Positions 18,000 to 26,573 of a stretch of DNA of 64,000 nucleotides are shown here, piece by piece; the stretch's first letter is position 1, and each line of letters starts with the position of its first letter. A program made the position numbers and the translations under genes. The stretch spans positions 30,864-94,863 of the forward strand of contig NZ_CBFIEO010000013.1 of assembly GCF_965661665.1 (NCBI RefSeq). The letters are read 5' to 3'. The stretch comes from Cognatiyoonia sp965661665 (GTDB lineage: Bacteria > Pseudomonadota > Alphaproteobacteria > Rhodobacterales > Rhodobacteraceae). The notes beneath the pieces are model-generated. The model was not told where the DNA came from and ran no database searches. It saw only the letters and a program-made list of their open reading frames with translations.

Positions 18000-18491
18000 C
18001 TGAACAGATCCCCGCAAACGAGCACGCTTGGGTCCTCATATGTCGCAACATAACGGTGGTGCACTAGCACATGGGCAGAGGTGTGATGGCCAAACAGCAG
18101 GGAATATACATTACATCCCCAACCGATGCAGCAGGCGGGATTTGCGGTGAATAAGCTCATGCGCGGTGGAGTTGCCGACTTGTCCAAAGAACATGCCAGC
18201 AGCGATGAAGGTGCCGATAGTCTCCCAAGCCTCCAGTTCGCCGGTGCTGAATCGCCAGACCAAGATGGCGAGCAAGGGGAAGTGCAGGGAGGCGATGATG
18301 GTCAACAGCGTGTCGCCTGCAGGAAACTCGGCATTTGCGTCCTTCAAGCCTGCGCTTTTCACCAGCGTGTCGAGCATTAAAATCAGGCCGGTCATGTAGG
18401 TCAGGGCGGCGACAGCAAACCATCCGCTCCAAAAGGACGCTGCCGGAAGAAGCGGGAAGGGCAGAAGCGTCGCAAGATAGAACCATGCCAT
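17996..18491 (-). pseudogene. Alkane 1-monooxygenase (AlkB-like) remnant, frameshifted and 3'-truncated
   Basis: From ATG 18491 the frame encodes about 126 residues with several membrane segments, ending NSTAHELIHRKSRLLHRLGM and a stop near 18111. HELIHR is the first His cluster of AlkB-type diiron hydroxylases. The next frame continues LLFGHHTSAHVLVHHRYVATYEDPS, which is the second His cluster (GHH...HxxVHH). The sequence then ends at TAG 17998-17996, inside the stop of xseA. Roughly half of a normal 330-400 residue AlkB is therefore missing, including the last His cluster. It cannot make an active alkane hydroxylase. Confidence 0.75.
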
Positions 18492-18645
18492 ACCCCGCGC
18501 TTAGCACAGTTTTTGTTTCCGATAAGCTGCTGAAATTGACGCATCTGGCAGCGCAACCTCGCATCAGACGACAGAGATGTCGCATTTGCTTCACCCGATG
18601 TGTCGGTTTTCGATATTCTGATGCGGAAGAGGGAGAGGACCTGAC

Positions 18646-20331
18646 ATGGCACTGGATGATCGCAAGGGTGTTTGGAAGTCTGGCAAGGGCAAAGGACGGC
18701 ATCGTCCGAAGGGCCGTCAGGTTGAGGATCAGGCTTGGGACCAAGTGCGCGCGCTGCTGGAACAGCGGCCGCGTGATCGGGACATGCTGATCGAGTTCTT
18801 GCACCTCATTCAGGATGAATACGGATGTCTGTCTGCGCCGCACATGCGGGCGTTGGCCGAGGAGATGCGTCTAAGTCAAGCCGAGGTTTACGAAGTAGCA
18901 ACTTTCTATGCCCATTTCGATGTGGTCAAAGAAGGCGAAGCGGAGCCGCCCGCCTTGACGATCCGCGTTTGCGACTCGCTTTCTTGCGAATTGGCAGGGG
19001 CGCAGCAGTTGAAAGCGGCGTTGGAAGACGGGCTGGATGCGTCGAAGGTGCGTGTGGTGCGTGCGCCTTGCATGGGCCGTTGTGATACCGCACCGACGCT
19101 AGAATTGGGCCACAACCATATCGACTTTGCGACGCCTGAAAAGGTCAAAGCCGCGATTGAGGCGGGCGACACCCACGCGCATATCCCTGATTATCAGGCG
19201 CTCAACGCCTATGTTGCCGATGGTGGCTATGCGACATTGAAAGAGCTCCGCACCAACGGCGATTGGGGAGATGTGCAGGCGAAGGTGAAAGAAAGCGGGC
19301 TGCGCGGCTTGGGCGGCGCGGGTTTCCCATCTGGCACCAAATGGGGCTTTGTCCGTGCGAACGAAGGGCCGCGTTACATCGCTGTGAACGGCGACGAAGG
19401 TGAGCCGGGGACGTTCAAAGACCGTTACTATCTTGAGCGTACGCCGCATCTGTTCTTGGAAGGGATGCTGATTGCTGCTTGGGCGGTGGAGGCGGAAAAA
19501 GCCTTTATCTACATGCGCGACGAATATCCGGCGGTGCTGCATATCCTCGCGGAAGAAATCAAAGCGCTGGAAGCGGCTGGAATTGTTGAGGAAGGCTACA
19601 TCGATCTGCGGCGCGGGGCGGGTGCCTATATCTGCGGTGAAGAAAGCGCGATGATCGAGTCGATCGAGGGTAAACGCGGTATCCCGCGTCATCGTCCGCC
19701 GTTTGTGGCGCAGGTCGGTATCTTCAACCGCCCGACTTTGGTGCATAATATCGAGACGCTCTATTGGGTCGCAAAGGTCTGTCGTGAGGGCCCGGAGTGC
19801 CTCAACAGCACCGAAAAGAATGACCGAAAGGGTCTGCGCAGCTATTCGGTCAGTGGCCGTGTGCAGAACCCTGGCGTTTATCTGCTGCCTGCGGGGTCCA
19901 CGATCACGGACATCATCGACGCCTGTGGCGGTATGGCCGATGGTCATACCTTCAAGGCCTATCAGCCGGGGGGACCATCCTCTGGTCTCTTGCCTGCATC
20001 GATCAACGACGTGCCGCTTGATTTCGACACGTTGCAGCCGCTCGGCACGTTTATTGGCTCTGCCGCCGTGGTTGTTTTGTCTGACAAAGACAGTGCCAAG
20101 GCGGCCGCCTTGAACATGTTGCGGTTCTTTGAGGATGAAAGCTGCGGGCAGTGCACGCCGTGCCGCGTGGGCTGTGAAAAGGCCGTGAAGCTGATGGACA
20201 AAGACAGTTGGGACCAAGACCTACTGGGTGAGCTTTGCACCGCGATGGCGGATGCGTCGATCTGTGGTCTGGGGCAGGCCGCGCCGAACCCGATCAAGTC
20301 CACTATCAAGTACTTCCCAGACGAGATCTAA
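18646..20331 (+). CDS. fdsB: NAD-linked formate dehydrogenase beta subunit, NuoE-NuoF fusion
   Basis: The 561-residue protein joins two complex-I-like modules. Residues about 25-165 are NuoE/FdsG-like with a 2Fe-2S set at C109, C114, C142 and C146. Residues about 205-555 are NuoF/FdsB-like, with GLRGLGGAGFPSGTKW for NAD/FMN binding, GAGAYICGEESA and the 4Fe-4S motif ESCGQCTPCRVGC near the end. It would pass electrons from the molybdenum alpha subunit to NAD+. The alpha subunit gene (fdsA/fdhF) is not next to it; ftsY follows after a hairpin. Other fused diaphorase roles, such as hydrogenase, are less likely. Confidence 0.82.
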   Translation: MALDDRKGVWKSGKGKGRHRPKGRQVEDQAWDQVRALLEQRPRDRDMLIEFLHLIQDEYGCLSAPHMRALAEEMRLSQAEVYEVATFYAHFDVVKEGEAEPPALTIRVCDSLSCELAGAQQLKAALEDGLDASKVRVVRAPCMGRCDTAPTLELGHNHIDFATPEKVKAAIEAGDTHAHIPDYQALNAYVADGGYATLKELRTNGDWGDVQAKVKESGLRGLGGAGFPSGTKWGFVRANEGPRYIAVNGDEGEPGTFKDRYYLERTPHLFLEGMLIAAWAVEAEKAFIYMRDEYPAVLHILAEEIKALEAAGIVEEGYIDLRRGAGAYICGEESAMIESIEGKRGIPRHRPPFVAQVGIFNRPTLVHNIETLYWVAKVCREGPECLNSTEKNDRKGLRSYSVSGRVQNPGVYLLPAGSTITDIIDACGGMADGHTFKAYQPGGPSSGLLPASINDVPLDFDTLQPLGTFIGSAAVVVLSDKDSAKAAALNMLRFFEDESCGQCTPCRVGCEKAVKLMDKDSWDQDLLGELCTAMADASICGLGQAAPNPIKSTIKYFPDEI

Positions 20332-20363
20332 GCCTTCAAGCACCCCCTGAGAGTTGAGCGATT

Positions 20364-20389
20364 AAGGGTCAGCGTGACGGCTGACCCTT
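20364..20389 (+). terminator. Perfect 10-bp hairpin after the fused NuoE/F gene
   Basis: AAGGGTCAGC (20364-20373) and GCTGACCCTT (20380-20389) form a perfect stem with a 6-base loop. There is no T-run, so termination would be weak or Rho-assisted. It separates the formate dehydrogenase subunit from ftsY. Confidence 0.55.
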
Positions 20390-20444
20390 CCATCTGGTTG
20401 CGTTGACGATTAGATCAGTGAAAACAACTGATAAGGCGCGGCCC

Positions 20445-22298
20445 ATGTCGTTCTTCAAAAAGCTTAAAGACAAGCTCTTCAAATCATCTTCCAAAATCGA
20501 TGAAGGTCTTGATGCGATCGTCAGTGATGGCGGGGAAGAAGATGTGGTTGAGGTTGCAGAAGCCCCCTCTGGTCCGTCGCCTGAAGAGATCGCGGCGGCA
20601 CAGGAAGCGGCGCGACTGGCCCAAAAGAAGGCCGAGGCTGAAGAACGCGCGCGGCAGGAGGCGTTAGAGGCTGAGAGGGCGGCCGAACGCCAGCGCCAAG
20701 CCTACCTTGAGCGGGAGCGTGAAGAGGAGCGAAAGCGTCAGGAACAGCTTGAGGCTGAGCGCGAGGCCGAGCGTTTGCGTCAGGAAGAACTGGAGCGGGA
20801 GCGCGAAGCGGAACGACAGCGACAGGAAGAATTGGAACGCGAGCGTGAAGCCGAACGCCAGCGTCTGGCTGAGCTGGAGGCAGAGAAAGCCAAAGCAGAA
20901 GCCGAAGAACAAGCGCGAATAGCTGCGGAACAGAAAGCTGTGGAGGAAGCTGCACAAGCAGCAGCCGATTTGGCTGAGAAGGAGCGGCTTGAGTCGCTCG
21001 CCCGTCAGCAGGAGGAAGAACGCAAGCGCTTAGAGTTGGAGCGGGACGCGGAACGCCAGCGACTTGAAGCCGAAGCCGCCGAGAAGGAAGCGCAGCGCCA
21101 GCGGGAGGCCGAGGAGGCGCTGCGCCGTGAGGAAGAACGCCAGCGCGAGGAAGCGGAAGCGAAAGGGCGGGAAGAGGCACGTCTGAAAGAAGAGGCGGAG
21201 GCGCAAGCGCGTGAAGAAGCACGGCTGAGGCAAGAGGTCGAAGCCGCCGCCCGGGAGGCCGAGCGGGAGCGTTTGGCAGACGAAGCGCGCATCGCGGAAG
21301 AGGAACGCTTGGCCGCGCTTGCAGCGCGTCCCACACCCAAAGCGGTAATGGAACCGATGACAACGCTGACCGCGTCACCACTCGATGAGATGGAGGGCGA
21401 GTCAGAACCGGAAGAGAAGAAGGGCCTGTTGGGGCGCCTCTTTGGTGGGCAGAAGAAAACAGTCGTTCGCCGGACACTTGATGACGATATGCTTGAAAAG
21501 TTGGAAGAGCTGCTCATCACCGCCGACATGGGCGTCGACACAGCCTTGCGTGTCACGGCCAACATGGCCGAGGGGCGCATGGGTAAGAAATTGTCGGTGG
21601 AAGAGATAAAGACGCTGCTGTCCCAAGAAGTCACCCGCATCATGGACGGTGTGGCTAAGCCAATGCCGCTCTATTCCCACAAGCCGCAGGTGGTGCTGGT
21701 AGTGGGCGTGAACGGTTCGGGCAAAACCACGACAATTGGCAAGCTCGCCAGTCAGTTCAAAGCGGCGGGCAAATCGGTTGTGATTGCAGCGGGCGATACG
21801 TTCCGCGCGGCAGCGGTGGAGCAGTTGCAAGTCTGGGGCGATCGGGCCGGTGTGCCTGTGTTGACCGCGCCAGAGGGCACCGATCCGGCAAGCCTTGCAT
21901 TTGATGCGATGGATCAGGCGCAAAAGGATGGGTCTGATCTTTTGATGATCGACACCGCTGGACGCCTGCAAAACCGCAGCGATTTGATGGAAGAACTGTC
22001 CAAAATCGTGCGGGTTATTCGCAAGAAAGACCCAGACGCGCCGCACAACACCTTGTTGGTGCTGGATGCGACGACGGGTCAGAACGCGCTGAGCCAAGTG
22101 AAGACGTTTCAAGAGCTTGCCGATGTCTCTGGCCTAGTCATGACAAAGCTGGATGGCACTGCCAAAGGCGGTGTTTTGGTTGCGCTTGCGGATAAGTTTG
22201 GCCTGCCGATCCATGCGATTGGTGTGGGTGAGCAGATTGACGATCTGGCGCCGTTTGATCCTGAGGACTTTGCCAAAGCGCTTGTTGGTTTGGAGTGA
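20445..22298 (+). CDS. ftsY: Signal recognition particle receptor FtsY
   Basis: The 617-residue SRP receptor ends with the NG GTPase domain: P-loop GVNGSGKTT at about 421-429, DTFRAAAVEQL, DTAGRLQNRSDLMEEL and TKLDGTAKGG. It docks ribosome-SRP complexes at the inner membrane. The N-terminal A domain (about 30-300) is an exceptionally long Glu/Arg/Gln/Ala-rich run with near repeats such as EREREAERQRQEEL, predicted to be a continuous charged helix. I prefer ATG 20445 (MSFFKKLKDKLFK), preceded by AAGGCG, over the TTG at 20403. Its stop overlaps the DMT transporter GTG start. Confidence 0.96.
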   Translation: MSFFKKLKDKLFKSSSKIDEGLDAIVSDGGEEDVVEVAEAPSGPSPEEIAAAQEAARLAQKKAEAEERARQEALEAERAAERQRQAYLEREREEERKRQEQLEAEREAERLRQEELEREREAERQRQEELEREREAERQRLAELEAEKAKAEAEEQARIAAEQKAVEEAAQAAADLAEKERLESLARQQEEERKRLELERDAERQRLEAEAAEKEAQRQREAEEALRREEERQREEAEAKGREEARLKEEAEAQAREEARLRQEVEAAAREAERERLADEARIAEEERLAALAARPTPKAVMEPMTTLTASPLDEMEGESEPEEKKGLLGRLFGGQKKTVVRRTLDDDMLEKLEELLITADMGVDTALRVTANMAEGRMGKKLSVEEIKTLLSQEVTRIMDGVAKPMPLYSHKPQVVLVVGVNGSGKTTTIGKLASQFKAAGKSVVIAAGDTFRAAAVEQLQVWGDRAGVPVLTAPEGTDPASLAFDAMDQAQKDGSDLLMIDTAGRLQNRSDLMEELSKIVRVIRKKDPDAPHNTLLVLDATTGQNALSQVKTFQELADVSGLVMTKLDGTAKGGVLVALADKFGLPIHAIGVGEQIDDLAPFDPEDFAKALVGLE

Positions 22299-23209
22299 TC
22301 GCCGACCTCAGCACATGGTTTGCGGGCCTTGAAGGGACGGCGGATGGGGCGCGGGTGGCGGCCCTGCTCGCGCTTATCTCGGCGATGGCACATGCGGTGT
22401 TTGGCGCCCTTCAAAAGGGGCGGCATGATCCATGGCTGACGCGCGGGGCAATTGACACCTGGCTCGCGGTGATTTCAGCACCTATCGCGCTATTCTTGGT
22501 GCCGTGGCCGGACAAACACGTTGCAATCCTCTTGGTTGGCGTGTTCTTCATTCACTTTATTTACAAACTGACAATGGCGCTGGCGTATGAGCGGGCGGCC
22601 TATACGGTTGTTTACCCCATCGTGCGCGGCACTGGACCTGCAATAACGGTGATCGCCGCAAGCCTTGTCTTCAGCGAAAGTTTCACTGCGTTGCAGTGGT
22701 TTGGGATCTTGTGTTTGTCAGGGGGTATCCTGTTCATCGCGGTTTTGAACCTGCGGCAAGAGACACTGGATGCATCAGCGGTGAGACTTGGGATCATGTG
22801 GGCGCTGATGGGCGGGCTGATGGTTGCGGTCTACACGACCTTTGGCGCTTACAGTATCCGCCAAAGCCCTGACCCCTTTACGTTTTTGGCGTGGTTCTTC
22901 TTCATCACGGCGCTCGATTTTCCGTTCATTGCGTGGTGGCGGTATCGGCGGATGGAGAACCGACCAGCCTTGGGCGCACTGAACCTGCGCGGTTTTGCCG
23001 GGGCCGTGATTGCGTGGTTCAGCTTTGGCGGTGTGATGCTTGCCACGCGGATCAGCGACGTGGGCGAAGCGGCGGTTTTGCGCGAAACCTCCACCGTGTT
23101 TGCGGCGCTTATCGGATGGCTCATCCTGCGCGAAAAGGTGGGGCCTGTCCGAATTTTGATGATGGTGCTGGTTGCACTTGGTGCGATCATCGTCGAAATG
23201 GGGGGATAA
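22295..23209 (+). CDS. EamA/DMT-family membrane transporter
   Basis: The 304-residue protein has about ten hydrophobic segments in two EamA repeats (first about 15-140, second about 165-300), matching the drug/metabolite transporter superfamily. Segments such as AYTVVYPIVRGTGPAITVIAA and VLRETSTVFAALIGWLILRE are typical. The substrate is unknown. The start is a GTG overlapping the ftsY stop by 4 bases (GTGA), so it is translationally coupled to ftsY. Confidence 0.85.
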   Translation: MIADLSTWFAGLEGTADGARVAALLALISAMAHAVFGALQKGRHDPWLTRGAIDTWLAVISAPIALFLVPWPDKHVAILLVGVFFIHFIYKLTMALAYERAAYTVVYPIVRGTGPAITVIAASLVFSESFTALQWFGILCLSGGILFIAVLNLRQETLDASAVRLGIMWALMGGLMVAVYTTFGAYSIRQSPDPFTFLAWFFFITALDFPFIAWWRYRRMENRPALGALNLRGFAGAVIAWFSFGGVMLATRISDVGEAAVLRETSTVFAALIGWLILREKVGPVRILMMVLVALGAIIVEMGG

Positions 23210-23220
23210 CGGAGGCACCT

Positions 23221-23829
23221 ATGGCTGAACGAAAGATCAATTCTGTCCTCAAGCAGGTCCTTGAACTGGGCCCGACGCTTGCGTTTTTCCTGCTTTACCT
23301 GCGGATCAGGGATGAGACCTTCACCTTTGCCGGCACTGAATACTCTGGCTTTATCGTTGCGACGGTTGCCTTTGTGCCGATACTGCTGGCCGCGATGGGT
23401 ATCCTTTGGGCGATGACGGGGAAGTTGAGCCGGATGCAGCTTTTCACGGCGTTCATGGTCATCTTCTTTGGCGGGTTAACCGCCTATTTCAATGATGAGC
23501 GGTTCTTCAAGATCAAAACAACCATTGTCTATGGTTGTTTCGCTGTGATCCTTGGCATCGGGCTTCTCAAGGGGCAGAGCTTTCTGGAGTGGGTCATGGG
23601 AGAGTTGTTGCCGATGCAGCAAGAAGGCTGGATAATCCTAACTAAGCGACTGACCGGTCTTTTCATCGCCTTGGCGATTGCCAACGAAGTGGTTTGGCGC
23701 ACGCAATCCACCGACCTTTGGGTGAAATTGGAAACCTTCGCCTTTCCCGCCGTGATGTTCGTGTTCTTGTGGCTGCAGATCGTGGCGTTGCAAAAGTATT
23801 TGATAGAGCCAAACGACGAAGATATCTGA
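23221..23829 (+). CDS. yciB: Inner-membrane septation-type protein YciB/IspZ
   Basis: The 202-residue protein has five or six transmembrane segments and family motifs: LELGPTLAFFLLYL near the start, YFNDERFFKIKTTIVYG in the middle, and LTKRLTGLFIALAIANEVVWR. That is the YciB/IspZ family, linked to cell division and envelope integrity in enterobacteria. It lies 11 bases after the DMT transporter, within the ftsY transcription unit. Confidence 0.92.
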   Translation: MAERKINSVLKQVLELGPTLAFFLLYLRIRDETFTFAGTEYSGFIVATVAFVPILLAAMGILWAMTGKLSRMQLFTAFMVIFFGGLTAYFNDERFFKIKTTIVYGCFAVILGIGLLKGQSFLEWVMGELLPMQQEGWIILTKRLTGLFIALAIANEVVWRTQSTDLWVKLETFAFPAVMFVFLWLQIVALQKYLIEPNDEDI

Positions 23830-23871
23830 CGCGGTTTCTTGACCTGCGCTGCACTGCGGCGTATCAAGCGA

Positions 23872-23926
23872 TGTGGCGATTTGTTACCGGATTGCGGGCC
23901 ACGTTAAATATTCCGCTAAAAGGTCG
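23872..23926 (+). ncRNA. SAM-II riboswitch (metZ leader)
   Basis: The stretch matches the SAM-II fold. Stem P1 is GTGGC (23873-23877) with GCCAC (23898-23902). It encloses GATTTG and ACC (23886-23888), which pairs with GGT (23922-23924) after the conserved GTTAAA and GCTAAAA segments to form the pseudoknot. SAM-II switches control methionine genes in alphaproteobacteria and turn expression off when S-adenosylmethionine binds. It sits about 70 bases before metZ, followed by a terminator-like hairpin. Confidence 0.85.
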
Positions 23927-23936
23927 AAGGGCGTTG

Positions 23937-23967
23937 CCCCGATACCTGTCCGGTGTCGGGGTTTTTT
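23937..23967 (+). terminator. Terminator/attenuator hairpin between SAM-II riboswitch and metZ
   Basis: CCCCGATACC (23937-23946) pairs with GGTGTCGGGG (23952-23961) around a 5-base loop, with one G-U pair, followed by six T residues. It lies 11 bases after the riboswitch core and before metZ, so it may be the switch's expression platform. It could also terminate the ftsY-yciB transcript. Confidence 0.7.
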
Positions 23968-23993
23968 GATGGCTGATCGCCAAGGATAACGTG

Positions 23994-25166
23994 ATGAAAA
24001 ACTGGAACAAGCGCACCAAAGCCGTCCACAGCGGCGTTCGCCGCAGTCAGTACAATGAGGTGAGCGAAGCGATCTTTATGACGCAGGGCTTCGTTTATGA
24101 AACGGCGGAGGATGCAGAAGCACGGTTTTTGAAGTCTGGCGATGATGAGTTCATCTATGCCCGTTACGGCAACCCGACCGTCGCCATGTTTGAAGAGCGT
24201 ATCGCGACGATGGAAGGGACGGAGGATGCCTTTGCTACGGCCAGCGGTATGGCTGCGGTCAACGGGGCGCTGATGTCGATGTTGAAAGCGGGGGATCATG
24301 TTGTTTCTGCCCGCGCGCTGTTTGGGTCCTGTTTGTATATCTTGGAAGACGTCCTGACGCGATATGGTGTAGAGGTGACGTTTGTCGATGGCACTGATTT
24401 GGATGCATGGAACGCAGCGATCCGGTCTGACACCAAGGCGGTGTTCTTTGAAAGCGTATCGAACCCGACGCTGGAGGTTATTGATACCAAAGCGGTCGCC
24501 AAACTGACGCATGCGGTGGGGGCCTTGGTGATTGTTGACAACGTCTTTGCGACGCCTGTGTTTTCAACGGCTGTGGCGGATGATGCAGATGTCATCGTCT
24601 ATTCCGCGACCAAACATATCGATGGGCAAGGGCGGGCGCTGGGCGGCGCGATCCTCGGCTCGAAAGAGTTCATCCGTGGAACGGTGGAGCCATATCTGAA
24701 GCATACCGGTGGCTCCATGTCGCCGTTTCACGCTTGGATGATGCTGAAAGGGTTAGAGACGATTGATCTGCGCGTGCGGGCGCAAGCGCAATCGGCCAAA
24801 GCCATTGCTGAAGCGGTGTCAGGACACAAGGCTTTGGCAAAAGTGGTTTATCCTGGACTTTCAGATCATCCGCAACATGATTTGATGCCGAAAGGTGGGA
24901 CGGTGGTTGCGCTGGATTTGGGTGATCAAGCGGCCGCGTTTCGGTTCCTGAATGCGCTGGATATAGTCATAATCTCCAACAACCTCGGCGACGCGAAATC
25001 CATTGCGACCCACCCCACGACGACGACCCATCAGCGATTGAGTGACGCGCAGCGGGACACGCTGGGCATTGGGCCGGGGTTGGTGCGGCTGAGTGTCGGG
25101 CTTGAGGACACGGATGATTTGATTGCTGATATTTTAGGCGGTTTGGACGCGGTAGGTCGCAAATAA
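23994..25166 (+). CDS. metZ: O-succinylhomoserine sulfhydrylase
   Basis: The 390-residue enzyme is in the Cys/Met metabolism PLP family. YARYGNPTVAMFEERIA is the cofactor-phosphate region, TASGMAAVNGALM and VDNVFATPV follow, and the PLP lysine is in YSATKHIDGQGRALGGA. It makes homocysteine directly from O-succinylhomoserine and sulfide; the C-terminal variants fit MetZ rather than MetB or MetC. I chose ATG 23994, with AAGGA 7 bases upstream, over the GTG at 23991. The SAM-II riboswitch upstream supports methionine feedback control. Confidence 0.93.
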   Translation: MKNWNKRTKAVHSGVRRSQYNEVSEAIFMTQGFVYETAEDAEARFLKSGDDEFIYARYGNPTVAMFEERIATMEGTEDAFATASGMAAVNGALMSMLKAGDHVVSARALFGSCLYILEDVLTRYGVEVTFVDGTDLDAWNAAIRSDTKAVFFESVSNPTLEVIDTKAVAKLTHAVGALVIVDNVFATPVFSTAVADDADVIVYSATKHIDGQGRALGGAILGSKEFIRGTVEPYLKHTGGSMSPFHAWMMLKGLETIDLRVRAQAQSAKAIAEAVSGHKALAKVVYPGLSDHPQHDLMPKGGTVVALDLGDQAAAFRFLNALDIVIISNNLGDAKSIATHPTTTTHQRLSDAQRDTLGIGPGLVRLSVGLEDTDDLIADILGGLDAVGRK

Positions 25167-25399
25167 CCACCATTCTGGTGCTTTCGCTCGTAATCCGTCA
25201 TGTTCATGTATGTTAAGGCTGAAGGGTACAGGGTGCGAATTTAAAAGATCGTTCAAATTCAAAGGCCTGTCTGAACTGGGAAAGCGAAGCGATGTCTGAT
25301 TCACGGGCAGATTTATCCCGTTTTTTTTGGGAAAGTGCTGGAAAAGAAAAAGCGCAGACCCATTTAAAAGGCTCGAACGCACCAGAGGGGGCCGATGAG

Positions 25400-26503
25400 A
25401 TGAATTTACATACTCGTGACCTGAACCGCCAACCAAGTCGGGACGAAGCAGAAGACGCACTTGCATTGCTGCGGCGCTGGGCGGCGGACGTGACCCCAGA
25501 AGAGGTGGCAACGCTCGATCCGCTCGTGGCGCGTTTGATCCCCGGTCAAGAGGTGTCGAATTATCTTGCGCTTGCGCGTGCGTATCCAGAGGATTTTGAG
25601 GTCGATGAGACCTACAAAGCCTCTATGCCCGACTTGCAGAACGGCCCGTCGAGCCTGATCCGCGGGGCCAAGCAGCAAATCCAGCACGTCGGTATTTCCA
25701 ACTTCCGACTTCCGATAAGGTTCCATACCCGCGACGGGGGCGACATCACGCTCGAAACCTCTGTCACTGGGACGGTGAGCCTTGAGGCGGAAAAAAAGGG
25801 CATCAACATGTCCCGCATCATGCGCACGTTCTACAAGCATGCGCAGGAGACGTTCAGCTTCGAAGTGATCGAGCGGGCGTTGGATGCCTATAAGACCGAT
25901 CTCGAGAGTTTTGACGCGCGCATACAGATGCGGTTCAGCTTCCCGATGGAGATGGAAAGCCTCCGCTCCGGCCTGTCTGGGTATCAGTATTATGACCTCG
26001 CCTTGGAATTGGTTGAGACGGACGGTGTGCGCAAGAAAATCATGTATCTGGACTACGTATATTCCTCCACATGCCCGTGCTCTTTGGAACTGTCCGAACA
26101 TGCCCGCCAGTATCGCGGACAGTTGGCGACGCCGCATTCGCAGCGATCGGTTGCGCGGATTTCTGTGCTGATCGAAGATGACCAAGACATCCTCTGGTTC
26201 GAAGACCTGATCGACCGCGCCCGTGCTGCTGTCCCGACGGAGACGCAGGTGATGGTCAAGCGTGAGGATGAACAGGCGTTTGCAGAATTGAACGCCGCAA
26301 ACCCCATTTTCGTGGAAGACGCGGCGCGCCTGTTCACAGAGCAGTTGAAAATAGACCAGCGCATTTCTGATTTCCGCGTCATCGCGAGCCACCAGGAAAG
26401 CCTGCATTCGCATGATGCGGTGTCCGTGCTGACAGAAGGCCAGACCTTCGCCTCGGAAAGCCTTGATCCGCGTCTGTTCCAGTCGCTGTTCCACGTCGGC
26501 TAG
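25400..26503 (+). CDS. folE2: GTP cyclohydrolase FolE2 (type IB)
   Basis: The 367-residue protein is the FolE2 (COG1469) form that makes dihydroneopterin triphosphate from GTP, the first folate step. It uses different metals from the usual FolE. Evidence is YSSTCPCSLELSEHARQYRG with the conserved Cys, plus SNFRLPIRF and VIASHQESLHSHDA. ATG 25400 is preceded by GAGGGGG; an open extension to 25292 is less likely. FolB and FolP are encoded about 12 kb away. In some bacteria FolE2 is Zur-regulated, but I see no clear Zur box here. Confidence 0.93.
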   Translation: MNLHTRDLNRQPSRDEAEDALALLRRWAADVTPEEVATLDPLVARLIPGQEVSNYLALARAYPEDFEVDETYKASMPDLQNGPSSLIRGAKQQIQHVGISNFRLPIRFHTRDGGDITLETSVTGTVSLEAEKKGINMSRIMRTFYKHAQETFSFEVIERALDAYKTDLESFDARIQMRFSFPMEMESLRSGLSGYQYYDLALELVETDGVRKKIMYLDYVYSSTCPCSLELSEHARQYRGQLATPHSQRSVARISVLIEDDQDILWFEDLIDRARAAVPTETQVMVKREDEQAFAELNAANPIFVEDAARLFTEQLKIDQRISDFRVIASHQESLHSHDAVSVLTEGQTFASESLDPRLFQSLFHVG

Positions 26504-26573
26504 GCCCGCGCGAGCGACAGCAAAACGTTCGCGGGTGCTTGACACACAAGGCCCGCAACGCCACCCATTGCAC

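Noticed and set aside
19099..20217. Minus-strand frame of 372 codons inside the formate dehydrogenase subunit
   Set aside because: It shares DNA with a clearly conserved gene and has no family pattern.
20521..21477. Minus-strand open frame of 318 codons, rich in Pro, Leu and Arg
   Set aside because: It is the antisense of the Glu/Arg-rich FtsY A domain; low complexity keeps the frame open by chance.
25237..25260. GAATTT/AAATTC inverted repeat before folE2
   Set aside because: Only 6 bp with a 12-base gap; it does not match a known Zur site, so it is not called an operator.
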